Part shown: one piece after another, positions 8,472 through 17,510 of the stretch
Layout: every line of letters starts with the position of its first letter
Position numbering within the stretch: the first letter of the stretch is position 1
Program-made: the position numbers and the translations under genes
The notes under the pieces: model-generated
The model's database searches: none
Told to the model about the DNA's origin: nothing
The model's input: the letters and a program-made list of their open reading frames with translations, nothing else
Assembly: GCF_004364865.1 (NCBI RefSeq)
Contig: NZ_SOAU01000001.1
Coordinates: forward strand, 2,071,001 to 2,135,000
Length of the DNA stretch: 64,000 bases
Direction: 5' to 3'
DNA from: Ilumatobacter fluminis
GTDB taxonomy: Bacteria; Actinomycetota; Acidimicrobiia; Acidimicrobiales; Ilumatobacteraceae

Positions 8472-8543
8472 GCGCACCGGACCCGGGTCGGGTGATCTCC
8501 CAGAACGTCGACTCCGTCGCCGTCCCGTACGACACCCGACCCG
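8472..8543. repeat. 72-bp direct repeat, copy 1
   Basis: This copy matches 8688-8759 at all but two positions. GGGTCGGGTG (8485-8494) and CACCCGACCC (8533-8542) inside it are inverse complements, so each copy could fold into a long hairpin. It begins 16 bases after the DUF222/HNH stop. Confidence 0.85.
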
Positions 8544-8628
8544 AAGCAACCCGTGCCGTCCCGTACGACACCCGACCCGAAGCAACCCGTGCCGTTCGTA
8601 CGACAGCCAACCCGCGGGGTTGGTCGCC
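8521..8628. repeat. 36-bp tandem repeat, 2 copies plus a decayed third
   Basis: The unit beginning CGTCCCGTACGACACC starts at 8521 and 8557, with a degenerate third copy from 8593. It overlaps the end of the 72-bp repeat. The gap of about 350 bp between the HNH gene and aroQ is otherwise non-coding. Confidence 0.75.
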
Positions 8629-8687
8629 GATCCGGTCGGCGGCCGACCGGAGGTGACAAATACTGCGTCGACGGCTGTGGCTGGTGC

Positions 8688-8759
8688 GCGCACCGGGCTC
8701 GGGTCGGGTGATCTCCCAGAACGTCGACTCCGTCGCCGTCCCGTACGACACCCGACCCG
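8688..8759. repeat. 72-bp direct repeat, copy 2
   Basis: This second copy is offset from the first by 216 bp, which is exactly six 36-bp periods. It ends about 30 bp before the aroQ promoter. Confidence 0.85.
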
Positions 8760-8790
8760 GATGGTGGAGGGTCGTTCGCGCGCTCGCAGC

Positions 8791-8803
8791 TACGCTCGGT
8801 GGC
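8791..8803 (+). promoter_or_regulatory. Leaderless promoter of aroQ
   Basis: TACGCT (8791-8796) lies seven bases upstream of the GTG at 8804. It would drive the aroQ-pepQ-efp-nusB unit separately from aroC-aroB. Confidence 0.55.
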
Positions 8804-9256
8804 GTGGCTGACACAGCTGACACCCTCTTGCTCTTGCACGGCCCGAACCTGAACCTGTTGGGGGAGCGCGAGCCGCACATCTACGGCACCGACACCCTCG
8901 ACGACTACGTCGCGTTCGCGACCGCGTCCGCCGCCGAGCACGGGCTCGACGTCGAGGCCCATCAGTCCAACTTCGAAGGCGAACTGATCCAACACATCCA
9001 CGCAGCACGCAATCGTTGCGCGGCGATCGTGATCAACCCGGGAGCATTCACGCACTACGCCTGGGCGATCCACGACGCCCTCGCGGCGTTCGACGGCCCG
9101 ATCGTCGAGGTCCACATCTCGAACCCGAACTCACGCGAGCCGTGGCGACACACCAGCGTCGTCGCACCGGTGGCGACCGGTTCCATCACCGGGTTCGGCA
9201 AGCAGGGCTACGACCTGGCGGTCCGGGCGGTCGCCGCATCGTTGGCAGCCCGATGA
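8804..9256 (+). CDS. aroQ: 3-Dehydroquinate dehydratase, type II
   Basis: This 150-residue enzyme makes 3-dehydroshikimate by the trans-dehydration route and normally forms dodecamers. Motifs are [17 protein letters not shown] with the flexible active-site Arg/Tyr loop, [27 protein letters not shown] with the catalytic His, and [12 protein letters not shown]. The GTG at 8804 gives the usual family length; longer readings run into the repeat. The downstream aminopeptidase gene overlaps by four bases. Confidence 0.95.
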   Translation: MADTADTLLLLHGPNLNLLGEREPHIYGTDTLDDYVAFATASAAEHGLDVEAHQSNFEGELIQHIHAARNRCAAIVINPGAFTHYAWAIHDALAAFDGPIVEVHISNPNSREPWRHTSVVAPVATGSITGFGKQGYDLAVRAVAASLAAR

Positions 9257-10377
9257 GTGTGCGGGAGCACCTGCCGCCCATCGGATACGCCGGCCGTATC
9301 GGTCGAGTCCGTCACCGGGCGACCGACCTCGGCTTCGACGGAGTGCTCGTCACCGACCTGATCGACATCCGCTGGCTGACCGGCTTCACCGGCTCGTCCG
9401 GCACCCTCCTGATCACACCCGACCGGGCCGTCTTCGTGACCGACGGCCGTTACCGCGACCGCGCCGCCGACGAGTTCGCGGCGTCGGGCGCCGAGGCCGA
9501 CATCGTCGCCGGGTTCACCAAGCTCGAACAGCAACAACGACTCGACGACGCCGCCCACAACCTGAGCAAGATCGGCGCCTCGGCCGCGTCGATCGACCAC
9601 GAGTCGTGGACCCGGCTCGCGACCCGTCTCCCGATCGCGCCGATCACGACGATCGTCGCCGACGAACGCCGCGCCAAGGACGAAGGCGAGGTCGCGCGGA
9701 TCGAACTGGCCGCCGAGTTCGCGGATGCAGCCCTCGCCGAAGTGGCTCCGCTGCTCGGTTACGGTCTCACCGAAGCCGACGTTCGTACCGAGCTCGAGTA
9801 CCGCATGCGTCGCCACGGTGCCGACGGCCCGAGCTACGACACCATCGTCGCCAGCGGGCCGACCAACGCCGCCCGGCCACACCACGAGCCGACCGACCGC
9901 CTGATCGTCGAGGGCGACACCGTCGTGATCGACGTCGGCGCCCTGGTCGACGGTTACCACTCCGACATGACCCGCAGCTACGTGATCGGCGAGCCGACGG
10001 CCCAACAGCGGGAGATCTACGATCTGGTGCTCACCGCACAGCTCGCAGGGCTCTCTGCAGTCACCGCCGGCCGACGGGCCGCCGCCGTCGACACCGCCTG
10101 CCGAACCCTGTTCGAGGGAGCCGGGTATCGCGACTGGTACCTGCACTCGACCGGGCACGGCGTGGGCCTCCAGATCCACGAAGATCCGTACGAATCGCCC
10201 GTCTCCGAACAGACCCTCGTCGCCGGGGACGTCGTGACTGTGGAGCCAGGCCTCTATCGTGTCGGATTCGGTGGCTTCCGCGTCGAAGACCTCGTCGAGG
10301 TCGAGAGCGACGGCTGCCGCGTATTGACTCAGTCGCCCAAGGACACCCCATGCCTGCCATCACCACCAACGACCTGA
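9253..10377 (+). CDS. M24-family aminopeptidase (Xaa-Pro type)
   Basis: The 374-residue protein has a creatinase-like N-terminal domain (about 1-130) and a pita-bread metallopeptidase domain. The five metal ligands can be placed in [27 protein letters not shown] and RVEDLV. It would remove N-terminal residues from peptides with proline at position two. Position between aroQ and efp is conserved in actinobacteria. The 3' end overlaps efp by 28 bases in another frame, which suggests translational coupling. Confidence 0.9.
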   Translation: MSVREHLPPIGYAGRIGRVRHRATDLGFDGVLVTDLIDIRWLTGFTGSSGTLLITPDRAVFVTDGRYRDRAADEFAASGAEADIVAGFTKLEQQQRLDDAAHNLSKIGASAASIDHESWTRLATRLPIAPITTIVADERRAKDEGEVARIELAAEFADAALAEVAPLLGYGLTEADVRTELEYRMRRHGADGPSYDTIVASGPTNAARPHHEPTDRLIVEGDTVVIDVGALVDGYHSDMTRSYVIGEPTAQQREIYDLVLTAQLAGLSAVTAGRRAAAVDTACRTLFEGAGYRDWYLHSTGHGVGLQIHEDPYESPVSEQTLVAGDVVTVEPGLYRVGFGGFRVEDLVEVESDGCRVLTQSPKDTPCLPSPPTT

Positions 10378-10913
10378 AGACCGGGATCACCCTCGAGCTC
10401 GACAACGGCCTGTTCCAGGTCGTCGAGTTTCAGCACGTCAAGCCCGGCAAGGGTGGCGCCTTCGTGCGCACCAAGCTGCGCAACGTCAAGTCCGGCAACG
10501 TCTTCGACCGCACGTTCAACGCGGGTATCCGCGTCGAGCAGGCGATCATCCGCCGCGAAGACATGCAGTTCCTCTACCGCGACGGCGACGACTACGTGTT
10601 CATGAACAACGAGTCGTACGAGCAGATGAACGTCGCCCCGGTCGCCCTCGGCGACGCCGCCGACTACCTGATCGAGGGCATGACCGCCCAGGTCGCGTTC
10701 CACGAGGGCGAGATCATCGGCGTCGAGATCCCCGCCTCGGTCGAACTGACGATCACCGAGACCGAGCCCGGCCTGCAGGGCGACCGCAAGACGGGCGCCA
10801 CCAAGCCCGCCACCCTCGAGACCGGCAAGATCGTCAACGTCCCGCTGTTCATCGAGCAGGGCGAGAAGATCCGGGTCGACACTCGCAGCGGCGAGTACAT
10901 GACCCGCGTCTGA
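10350..10913 (+). CDS. efp: Elongation factor P
   Basis: The 187-residue, three-domain tRNA mimic binds stalled ribosomes and relieves pausing at polyproline stretches. The tip loop reads [10 protein letters not shown] with Lys at position 34, the site that other bacteria modify; no modification gene is in this window. The C-terminal signature [20 protein letters not shown] is intact. The start lies within the end of the aminopeptidase gene, but the canonical [12 protein letters not shown] leaves little doubt. nusB follows after 13 bases. Confidence 0.96.
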   Translation: MPAITTNDLKTGITLELDNGLFQVVEFQHVKPGKGGAFVRTKLRNVKSGNVFDRTFNAGIRVEQAIIRREDMQFLYRDGDDYVFMNNESYEQMNVAPVALGDAADYLIEGMTAQVAFHEGEIIGVEIPASVELTITETEPGLQGDRKTGATKPATLETGKIVNVPLFIEQGEKIRVDTRSGEYMTRV

Positions 10914-10926
10914 TCGGACGAGCCTG

Positions 10927-11334
10927 ATGGAACGCCCCGACGAGCGGTCCGACGCGCGCGAACGTGCGTTGTACCTGCTCTACGAAGCCCACTCGAAGGG
11001 CATCGCCCCGGTCGACACGATCGACCTCCAGGTGATCGAACCCGACGAACTCACCCAGGAACTCGTTCGCGGTGTCGGCGACCACCTCGAACGGCTCGAC
11101 GGGATGATCGACGAACGGGCCCACGGCTGGACGCTCGCCCGCATGCCCGTACTCGACCTCAACGTGATGCGCCTCGGTGCCTACGAACTGCTCGAGCGGC
11201 CCCACGTGCCGACCGCCGTCGTCCTCAACGAGGCGGTCGAACTCGCCAAGCGCTTCTCGACCGACGACTCCGGCCGGTTCGTGAACGGCGTCCTCGCGGC
11301 GATCGCGACCGACGCCCGCCCGACCGCCGACTGA
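10927..11334 (+). CDS. nusB: Transcription antitermination protein NusB
   Basis: This 135-residue all-helical protein binds boxA RNA with NusE (S10) and supports rRNA antitermination. ARERALYLLYEAHSKG at the N-terminus and the C-terminal AVVLNEAVELAKRFSTDDS with RFVNGVLAAI are classical NusB features. It closes the aroQ-pepQ-efp-nusB unit. The next gene has its own promoter 25 bases beyond the stop. Confidence 0.94.
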   Translation: MERPDERSDARERALYLLYEAHSKGIAPVDTIDLQVIEPDELTQELVRGVGDHLERLDGMIDERAHGWTLARMPVLDLNVMRLGAYELLERPHVPTAVVLNEAVELAKRFSTDDSGRFVNGVLAAIATDARPTAD

Positions 11335-11359
11335 ACCGGTTCTGCCCCGACGAGAGGGG

Positions 11360-11373
11360 TAGGGTCGCTGACC
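11360..11373 (+). promoter_or_regulatory. Leaderless promoter of the membrane protein gene at 11374
   Basis: TAGGGT (11360-11365) lies eight bases before the ATG at 11374, and no Shine-Dalgarno sequence is visible between them. Confidence 0.55.
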
Positions 11374-12837
11374 ATGCGGGCCGAGGAGTCGTGGCGATAC
11401 TTCGTCTGCCTCGGCGTCGGGCTGCTGTTGTTCGTCCTGCTCGGCCCCGGCTGGTCGTCCGGGTTCGAGTCGCCGTTCCCCGACTCCTCGTCGTACGTCG
11501 CCGTTGCCGACATCGGGCCGTTCTCGATCGACTTCTGGTTCGCCGAGCGGCCACCCACGTACCCACTCCTCGTCTGGCTCGTCGGGCCGTCGGCCCGGGC
11601 GATCGTCCTCGCGCAGACGCTGATCTGGGTGGCTGCGTCGACCTACCTCGCCGTCACCCTGTGGCAGCAACTGTCGAACCGGATCGTCCGGCTCGTGACG
11701 ATCGTGGCTGTCGGCGCCGTGCTCATCGAGACGCGCTGGATGTTCTGGCACACCCTCGTACTCACCGAGTCACTCTCGAACTCGCTCGTCCTGGCATGGC
11801 TCGCGGCATGGATCCGATGGTTCGCCGCACCGAGTGGCCGCCGCCTCGCCGGTGCGGTCGTCCTCACGGCAGCGTGGATGCTGCTGCGCGACTCCAACGC
11901 CGTGACGTTGACGGCGTCGCTGATCCCGCTCGTGGTGGCCGGGTTCGTGTGGGAGCGACGTCGTCCGGGGGAGCGGGTTCGGGGTCTGGTGACCGCCTCG
12001 GTGATCCTGATCCTGGTCGGGGTGTTCTCCGGCATCGGGCAGTGGCACACCTCGCGAGGCGAGGTGACGTTCCACAACAACGTCGGGCTGCGCTGGTTGC
12101 CCGACGAGTCGATGCGGGAGTGGATGATCGACCACGGCATGCCGTTCGACGAAGCCCTCGCCGAACGCACCGGGGGCGACGCCTGGGCCGACGGTGAGGC
12201 GTTCCTGCGAGACCCTCGTCTCGAGGAGTATCGGGACTGGGCATCGGGCCCGGGCCGTATCGCCGCCGGATGGTCGTTCGTCGCCCGCAGCCCCTGGTAC
12301 ATCGACCGGTTCGTCGACGAGTTGCCGATCCACACCGACTCGGGTTTCGCGGCCTACGACGCCCACCGGGTCGGCGAGCAGTTCCCCGACACCGTGCTGG
12401 GCCCGCTCGACCCGACCGGATCCCGATGGTCGATGGCGCTGTGGGGGCTCGCTGCGATCGGTGCGATCGCAGCGGCGTTCGCCGTCCGACGATGGCTCGG
12501 CGTGCTCATCACCTTCCTCGTGGTGCCGATCGCCGTCGATCTCTATCTCGTCTACGTCGCCGACGCGATCGAGGTGGGTCGTCACCTCGCCGGGCCGATG
12601 TTCCGGATGTCGATCGTCTGCATCGTCGCCGCCGGCCTGACGGCCGACGCACTCCTCGCACGACGCACGGACGGCAACGAGCACCACGACAGCGACCCGC
12701 CCGACAGCCACGAGCACGATCCCGACGATGGCCCCGGCGACGACCCCGGCGACGACCACCGCGACGATCGGCACGACACGGCCGAGTCCGGAGCCCGCCC
12801 GATGACCGACTCGCCCGGCGGCGCGGTGACGACGTGA
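11374..12837 (+). CDS. Multi-pass membrane protein, GT-C-like, with His/Asp-rich tail
   Basis: The 487-residue protein has about nine to eleven hydrophobic segments interrupted by one long extracytoplasmic loop (roughly residues 225-340). That layout recalls lipid-linked-sugar glycosyltransferases of the GT-C fold, but no diagnostic motif was recognised. The last 55 or so residues are hydrophilic and dominated by His and Asp, for example HHDSDPPDSHEHDPDD; this tail could bind metal or simply be disordered. The next membrane-protein gene overlaps by a GTGA joint. Confidence 0.6.
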   Translation: MRAEESWRYFVCLGVGLLLFVLLGPGWSSGFESPFPDSSSYVAVADIGPFSIDFWFAERPPTYPLLVWLVGPSARAIVLAQTLIWVAASTYLAVTLWQQLSNRIVRLVTIVAVGAVLIETRWMFWHTLVLTESLSNSLVLAWLAAWIRWFAAPSGRRLAGAVVLTAAWMLLRDSNAVTLTASLIPLVVAGFVWERRRPGERVRGLVTASVILILVGVFSGIGQWHTSRGEVTFHNNVGLRWLPDESMREWMIDHGMPFDEALAERTGGDAWADGEAFLRDPRLEEYRDWASGPGRIAAGWSFVARSPWYIDRFVDELPIHTDSGFAAYDAHRVGEQFPDTVLGPLDPTGSRWSMALWGLAAIGAIAAAFAVRRWLGVLITFLVVPIAVDLYLVYVADAIEVGRHLAGPMFRMSIVCIVAAGLTADALLARRTDGNEHHDSDPPDSHEHDPDDGPGDDPGDDHRDDRHDTAESGARPMTDSPGGAVTT

Positions 12838-15044
12838 GCGACCTCGACGACGAGACGGCCGTGGACGGCGTGGACGAGGTCGTGAACGAGCGCGACGCGG
12901 GCAGCGCAGCCGCGCGGCGGCTCACCGACGAGTCGCTCGCCGAGCGGTCGAACGGTGGATCGACCGAGCAGGAACCGACGGGCGGCCATCACCCGACGGG
13001 AGGCGAGTCGGACACCAGCTTCGCCGGTGCCGCCGCGGCGTGGGGGCCGTGGGGGGCTTGGGGCGTTGCGGTCAGCTGCACCCTGATGGTGCTGGTCGCC
13101 GCTGCATCGTTGTTCTGGATGGAAGCCCGCGGCGCCGACTTCGACCCGCAGTACATGCGCACCGTCGTCGAGCGAACCATCCGATTCGGTGGCAGCTACT
13201 ACGAGAACGCCGTCCACAACAAGGGCCCGCTCGAACCGTTCCTGTACGAGATCGCGCGCCGGGTCGGTGGATTCGACGGCTTCTGGTTCATGATCGCCTT
13301 GCTGAGCCTCGCCGCGGCGTGTTGCGTCGGCGCGGCCGCTCACGTCGTGACGCGTCTGGCCGGTGGCCCGGCCGTGATCGGTGCCTCCGTGGCCGCAGGA
13401 ACGATCGTCCACTTCACCCTGTCGGGTGCCGACTACGCAGGGGTCCTCTACGCCCGCAACATCACCGTCGCCCTGCTCTGCGTCATCGTCGTGATCGCCG
13501 GCACCGATGCCTGCTGGACCACCGGCCGACGTCGCATCGCCTCGGCGGCCGGGTGCGGCGTGCTGGCCGGTCTCGCCGTGCAGACGCTGCTGACCACCGT
13601 GTTCGCCGGGTCGGTGGTCCTGCTCTGGGTCGTGTGGCGGCGCGGCCGACTCGAGACGCCCCGCTCTCGGGCCGGTGTGTGGATCGTCATCGGCGGTGCC
13701 GTCGGCCTGGTCTCGGCACCGATCTGGTACCTACTGCGTGGTTCGTGGCGTGACTTCGTCGACGGATGGTGGGTCTACGCCCGATTCATGAGCGAAGCCA
13801 CCGACCGCTCCCTCGCCGACCAGGGCCGGCTCGGTTGGGACTCGCTGTTCGAGTACTACCGCGAACGGCCCGAAGTGGTCGTGTTCGTCGTGCTGTGGGG
13901 TGTCGTCACGCTCGTCCGCTGGCATCGCCTCGACGGCGCGCAGCGGGCGCTCCGCCTCATGATCGGCGCCTGGTTCGCTGCGGCGTGGGTCGAGCTGATC
14001 CTGAGCCAGCGCTACTCCTCGCACTACTTCGCGGTGCTCGCCGTGCCGACACTGCTGATGCTCGCCGACCTCGTCGGGCAGGCGACGGCCCGCTTGGCTC
14101 GGACCGGGGCGACGCATCCGATCTTGGCGTGGATGCCGGCGCTCGCGATCGTGCTGTCGCTACAGATCGGCGCACTCGAAGGTCTCCGCGTCGGGGTCGA
14201 GTCGATGTGGGCGGTGCAGTCGACGGAGGAGTTCACCGAGCGGCGGGAGTCGGGATACAGCGGCCGGAGCCACACGATGCGGGCCACACTCGACGCCGTC
14301 TCCGACGAGCAGGATCCGATCCTCGCGTGGACCAGTTATCCGTGGACCTACATCGACCTGCACCGCACCTCGGCCACCCGCTACATCTGGAAGACGTTCC
14401 TGCTCGGCGAGATCTATCTCGGTCGGACGAGCGAGGAGTTCGTGCTCGACGGCACCTGGGATCGCTTCGCCGACGACCTCGCCGAGAGCGACCCGGTCGC
14501 GTTCGTGGTCGAGTCGGGGAACCCCGTCGACGAGTCGACACCGTTCGCCGATGTCGTGGAGTCGGACTTCACGCCGGTGTGGGAAGACGGCGACGGCACC
14601 CTGTCGTTCCGCAACGACGTCGCCGAGTGGCTCGAACCGAACACTGCGGGCACGCCGGTCGACCTGGCCGACGGCGACCTCATCGCGACCGACGAACCGG
14701 TCCGCCTCGACGCCGGGCTCGACCCGGTCGTGCCGGTCGTCGAGATCGGGCTGACCGGAACGGGGGGCGTCGACGCCTCGCTCACCATCAACCGCACCAA
14801 CGGCAGCGTCGACGTCGACTCGTGGCGCAGCGGTGTCGCGAACTGGGTCCGCAACGTGCCGGCCCCGCCCGACGCCGGCGTGACGATCATCGTCGCCGAC
14901 GACGCCGTGCTCATGGCGATCGACGGCGTCGTCGCCGGTGCGGTGTCTCGCGAGCCCGTCACCGCCGTGTGGATCACGACGGGAGCCGACGCCCTCCTCG
15001 ATCCGGTCGAGTCGTCGGCCGAGCCGCCAGGTTCCGGCGGCTGA
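12834..15044 (+). CDS. Large membrane protein, probable GT-C glycosyltransferase
   Basis: The 736-residue protein has a disordered acidic N-terminus of about 60 residues, then roughly ten membrane segments and a long extracytoplasmic C-terminal region from about residue 440. DFDPQYMRTVVERTIRFGGS, followed by YYENAVHNKGPLEPFLYEI, resembles the first loop of ArnT/PMT-like GT-C enzymes, where an acidic residue and an H/NKGPL-type motif flank the active site. The sugar donor and acceptor are unknown. It is translationally coupled to the preceding membrane protein, so the pair probably acts on one envelope glycan. Confidence 0.62.
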   Translation: MSDLDDETAVDGVDEVVNERDAGSAAARRLTDESLAERSNGGSTEQEPTGGHHPTGGESDTSFAGAAAAWGPWGAWGVAVSCTLMVLVAAASLFWMEARGADFDPQYMRTVVERTIRFGGSYYENAVHNKGPLEPFLYEIARRVGGFDGFWFMIALLSLAAACCVGAAAHVVTRLAGGPAVIGASVAAGTIVHFTLSGADYAGVLYARNITVALLCVIVVIAGTDACWTTGRRRIASAAGCGVLAGLAVQTLLTTVFAGSVVLLWVVWRRGRLETPRSRAGVWIVIGGAVGLVSAPIWYLLRGSWRDFVDGWWVYARFMSEATDRSLADQGRLGWDSLFEYYRERPEVVVFVVLWGVVTLVRWHRLDGAQRALRLMIGAWFAAAWVELILSQRYSSHYFAVLAVPTLLMLADLVGQATARLARTGATHPILAWMPALAIVLSLQIGALEGLRVGVESMWAVQSTEEFTERRESGYSGRSHTMRATLDAVSDEQDPILAWTSYPWTYIDLHRTSATRYIWKTFLLGEIYLGRTSEEFVLDGTWDRFADDLAESDPVAFVVESGNPVDESTPFADVVESDFTPVWEDGDGTLSFRNDVAEWLEPNTAGTPVDLADGDLIATDEPVRLDAGLDPVVPVVEIGLTGTGGVDASLTINRTNGSVDVDSWRSGVANWVRNVPAPPDAGVTIIVADDAVLMAIDGVVAGAVSREPVTAVWITTGADALLDPVESSAEPPGSGG

Positions 15045-15059
15045 GACCCGACGTGACGC

Positions 15060-16769
15060 TCAGCGGGGACCGCGGACGAGTCGGCCCGGCAGCTCCCCGG
15101 TGAACTCGTCGTCGGTCACGGTCTCGACGCCGGCGCAGAACGTGTGGCGGTAGCCGCTCGCCTTCTGCACGAGGCGGGGAGCACCGCCGGGGAGGTCCCA
15201 GGCCATGCGCGGCTTGCCGAACGTGAGGGCGTCGTAGTCGATCACGTTGATGTCGGCCCGCATCCCGGGCGCCAGCAGCCCACGATCGCCGAGCCCGTAC
15301 AGCTCGGCGGTCTGGCGGGTCTGACGATGCACGACGTACTCGAGCGGCATCTTCGGGCCGCGGGTGCGATCGCGCGTCCAGTGGGTCAGCATGAACGTCG
15401 GGCAGCCGCCGTCGCAGATCACCCGCACGTGGGCGCCGGCATCGGCGAGACCCATTCGGGTGCCGGGATGCATGTGCGCCTCGTAGTTGAACGACAGGTC
15501 GCCGTAGCTGTAGTTGAAGAACGGCGAATAGAGCATCCCGTGACCGTCGGCGGACAGCAGATGATCGATGACCAGCTCGATGGGGGAGACCCCGGTGCGC
15601 CCGGCGACCGAGCCGATCGAATCGTCGGGGTGCGGCTCGTAGTCGATGTCGCCGTCCGCGACCGCCCACGTCTTCCACATCGTGCCGAGCACGACCTTCT
15701 CGAAGAAGCCGTCGTCGTCGGGCGTCTCGGCGATCAGCCGGTCGCGGACCGGACCCGACCGGAGTGCGGCACACCGCTCGGCGAGGGGCAGGTCGGCGAT
15801 CTCGCCGTAGGCCGGGTGGAACATCAGCGGGTGATAGCTGCCCTCCAGGCACATCAGCAGACCGACGGTACGACCGTGCACCTGGGCGACGATCGGGATG
15901 CCGTCGGCGATCGCCTCGTCGAGCTTGTCGAGCACCTCGCGCCACAGGTCGGGCGCCTGGTCGAACTGGCTGAAGTTGACGCTGACGGTGCGTCCGAAGC
16001 GGCTGGCCAGCTCTCTCATCCACGGCCACTCGCGCTCGGGCAGGATCGCGTGTTCCGGGGCGAACTGGAACACCCCGTGACCGACGTCCTGCATCGCTGC
16101 GGCGATGGCGAACAGTTCGTCGGATTCGACCATCGTGCCCGGCACCAGTTCGCCCGACTTCGACTTGTGCAGCGGGGTGCGGCTCGTGGAGAAGCCCAGC
16201 GCGCCGGCGCGCAGACCGTCGGCGACGATCGACGCCATCCGCTCGAGGTCGTCGGCCGTCGCCGGGTTGTTGACGCCGCTGCGGTCGCCCATGACGTAGC
16301 CGCGCACGGCGCTGTGTGGTACCTGGGCGCCGAGGTCGAGTACGTAGTGGCGGCGATCGAGCGCGTCGAGATACTCGGTGAACGACTCCCACTCCCACTG
16401 GATGCCTTCGGTCAACGCGGTGCCGGGGATGTCCTCGACGCCCTCCATCACCTCGATCAGCCACTCGTGCTTGTCGGGCTGAGCGGGTGCGAAGCCGACG
16501 CCGCAGTTGCCCATGACCGCCGTGGTGACCCCGTGCCACGACGACGGGGTGAGGTACGGGTCCCAGGTGGCCTGGGCGTCGTAGTGCGTGTGCACGTCGA
16601 CGAAGCCGGGGGTGACGAGCAGGCCGTCGGCATCGATCTCGCGCGTGCCGGCGCCGACGTCGCTTCCGACTTCGACGACGCGATCGCCGTCGATCGCGAT
16701 GTCGGCGTTGCGAGCGGGGCCGCCCGACCCGTCGATCACGTTCCCCCTGCGGATCACCAGATCATGCAT
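15060..16769 (-). CDS. D-aminoacylase-like amidohydrolase
   Basis: The 569-residue protein matches the amidohydrolase-3 / N-acyl-D-amino-acid deacylase group: a small N-terminal beta region (LVIRRGNVIDGSGGP), the metal motif DVHTHYDAQATWDPY, then GVTTAVMGNCGVGFAP. Family members hydrolyse N-acyl-D-amino acids or related amides; the true substrate cannot be assigned. The ATG at 16769 is chosen over upstream ATGs because a -10 element lies six bases before it and the usual MHDLVIR beginning follows. A gene diverges on the other strand. Confidence 0.82.
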   Translation of the reverse strand: MHDLVIRRGNVIDGSGGPARNADIAIDGDRVVEVGSDVGAGTREIDADGLLVTPGFVDVHTHYDAQATWDPYLTPSSWHGVTTAVMGNCGVGFAPAQPDKHEWLIEVMEGVEDIPGTALTEGIQWEWESFTEYLDALDRRHYVLDLGAQVPHSAVRGYVMGDRSGVNNPATADDLERMASIVADGLRAGALGFSTSRTPLHKSKSGELVPGTMVESDELFAIAAAMQDVGHGVFQFAPEHAILPEREWPWMRELASRFGRTVSVNFSQFDQAPDLWREVLDKLDEAIADGIPIVAQVHGRTVGLLMCLEGSYHPLMFHPAYGEIADLPLAERCAALRSGPVRDRLIAETPDDDGFFEKVVLGTMWKTWAVADGDIDYEPHPDDSIGSVAGRTGVSPIELVIDHLLSADGHGMLYSPFFNYSYGDLSFNYEAHMHPGTRMGLADAGAHVRVICDGGCPTFMLTHWTRDRTRGPKMPLEYVVHRQTRQTAELYGLGDRGLLAPGMRADINVIDYDALTFGKPRMAWDLPGGAPRLVQKASGYRHTFCAGVETVTDDEFTGELPGRLVRGPR

Positions 16770-16781
16770 GGAACCACGGTA
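16770..16781 (-). promoter_or_regulatory. Leaderless promoter of the amidohydrolase
   Basis: On the minus strand TACCGT (16781-16776) lies six bases before the ATG at 16769. The same bases are shared with the upstream region of the divergent gene. Confidence 0.5.
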
Positions 16782-16799
16782 GTGGACCATCATGAAGGC

Positions 16800-17510
16800 G
16801 TGACGACGGAGCACCACGGCGCCGAGCAGGCCGACGACGCGTCCGACGACGACGGATCGTCCCGAGCGCTTCGCCGGGCGTGGTTCGGTGTGGCCGTGCT
16901 CGCCGTGGCGATGGCGGGGTTGCTCGTCGGCACCGGGTTCGACCTCGGATCGTTGTTCGGCGGTGACGATCCGCCCGATCCGCTCGCCGGTCTCGACGAG
17001 ATCGATTGGTCGACCGGCGTGGTGGTCGCCGGCGACGAGCACGACGGCGTGGGCGCCGACATGGTGCTGGCCGTCGGCGGTGACGACGCACGATGCGTCG
17101 GCATCCGAACCGACCCGGGCGACGAGCCGGCCCCCGTTCGGTGCGGTCTCGACGGGTTCATCAACCGGTGGGACGATCCGCAGGCGCAAGCGACCGTCCT
17201 GAGCGACTACTTCGGCTTCCTCGACGAGGTCGTGGTCGCCGACGGCGACGGCACCTGGACCAACGTGCTCGCCGGCGCCGTCAGCCCTCAGGTCGTGCGG
17301 GTGACCGCTCATCTCGGCGACGGCGGCGAGTACAGCTTCGTGACCCGCAACGAGGGCGGCTGGTTCGTGGCCGTCCTGCCGGCGTCGATCACCGATCCCG
17401 ACGTCGAGACGGGCGAGCTGCTCAACGGTCCGGTCGAACTCGACCTGTACGACGACGAGGGCAACCGCATCACCGTCATCGACCTGACCCGGCCACCGGA
17501 GTTCCTGTGA
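16800..17510 (+). CDS. Membrane-anchored hypothetical protein
   Basis: The 236-residue product is not recognised. An acidic N-terminus of about 27 residues is followed by one hydrophobic segment (AWFGVAVLAVAMAGLLVGTG). Then comes an Asp/Gly-rich extracytoplasmic domain of about 180 residues with only a few cysteines and several beta-like stretches. The GTG at 16800 is the most natural start; an in-frame GTG at 16782 would add six residues. Its stop overlaps the GTG of the next gene, the histidine phosphatase. No function is proposed. Confidence 0.6.
   Translation: MTTEHHGAEQADDASDDDGSSRALRRAWFGVAVLAVAMAGLLVGTGFDLGSLFGGDDPPDPLAGLDEIDWSTGVVVAGDEHDGVGADMVLAVGGDDARCVGIRTDPGDEPAPVRCGLDGFINRWDDPQAQATVLSDYFGFLDEVVVADGDGTWTNVLAGAVSPQVVRVTAHLGDGGEYSFVTRNEGGWFVAVLPASITDPDVETGELLNGPVELDLYDDEGNRITVIDLTRPPEFL

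Noticed and set aside
11374..12837. A frameshift between the two membrane-protein genes, making one protein
   Set aside because: The first ends cleanly in a hydrophilic tail and the second has its own N-terminus; the GTGA junction matches other operon joints here.
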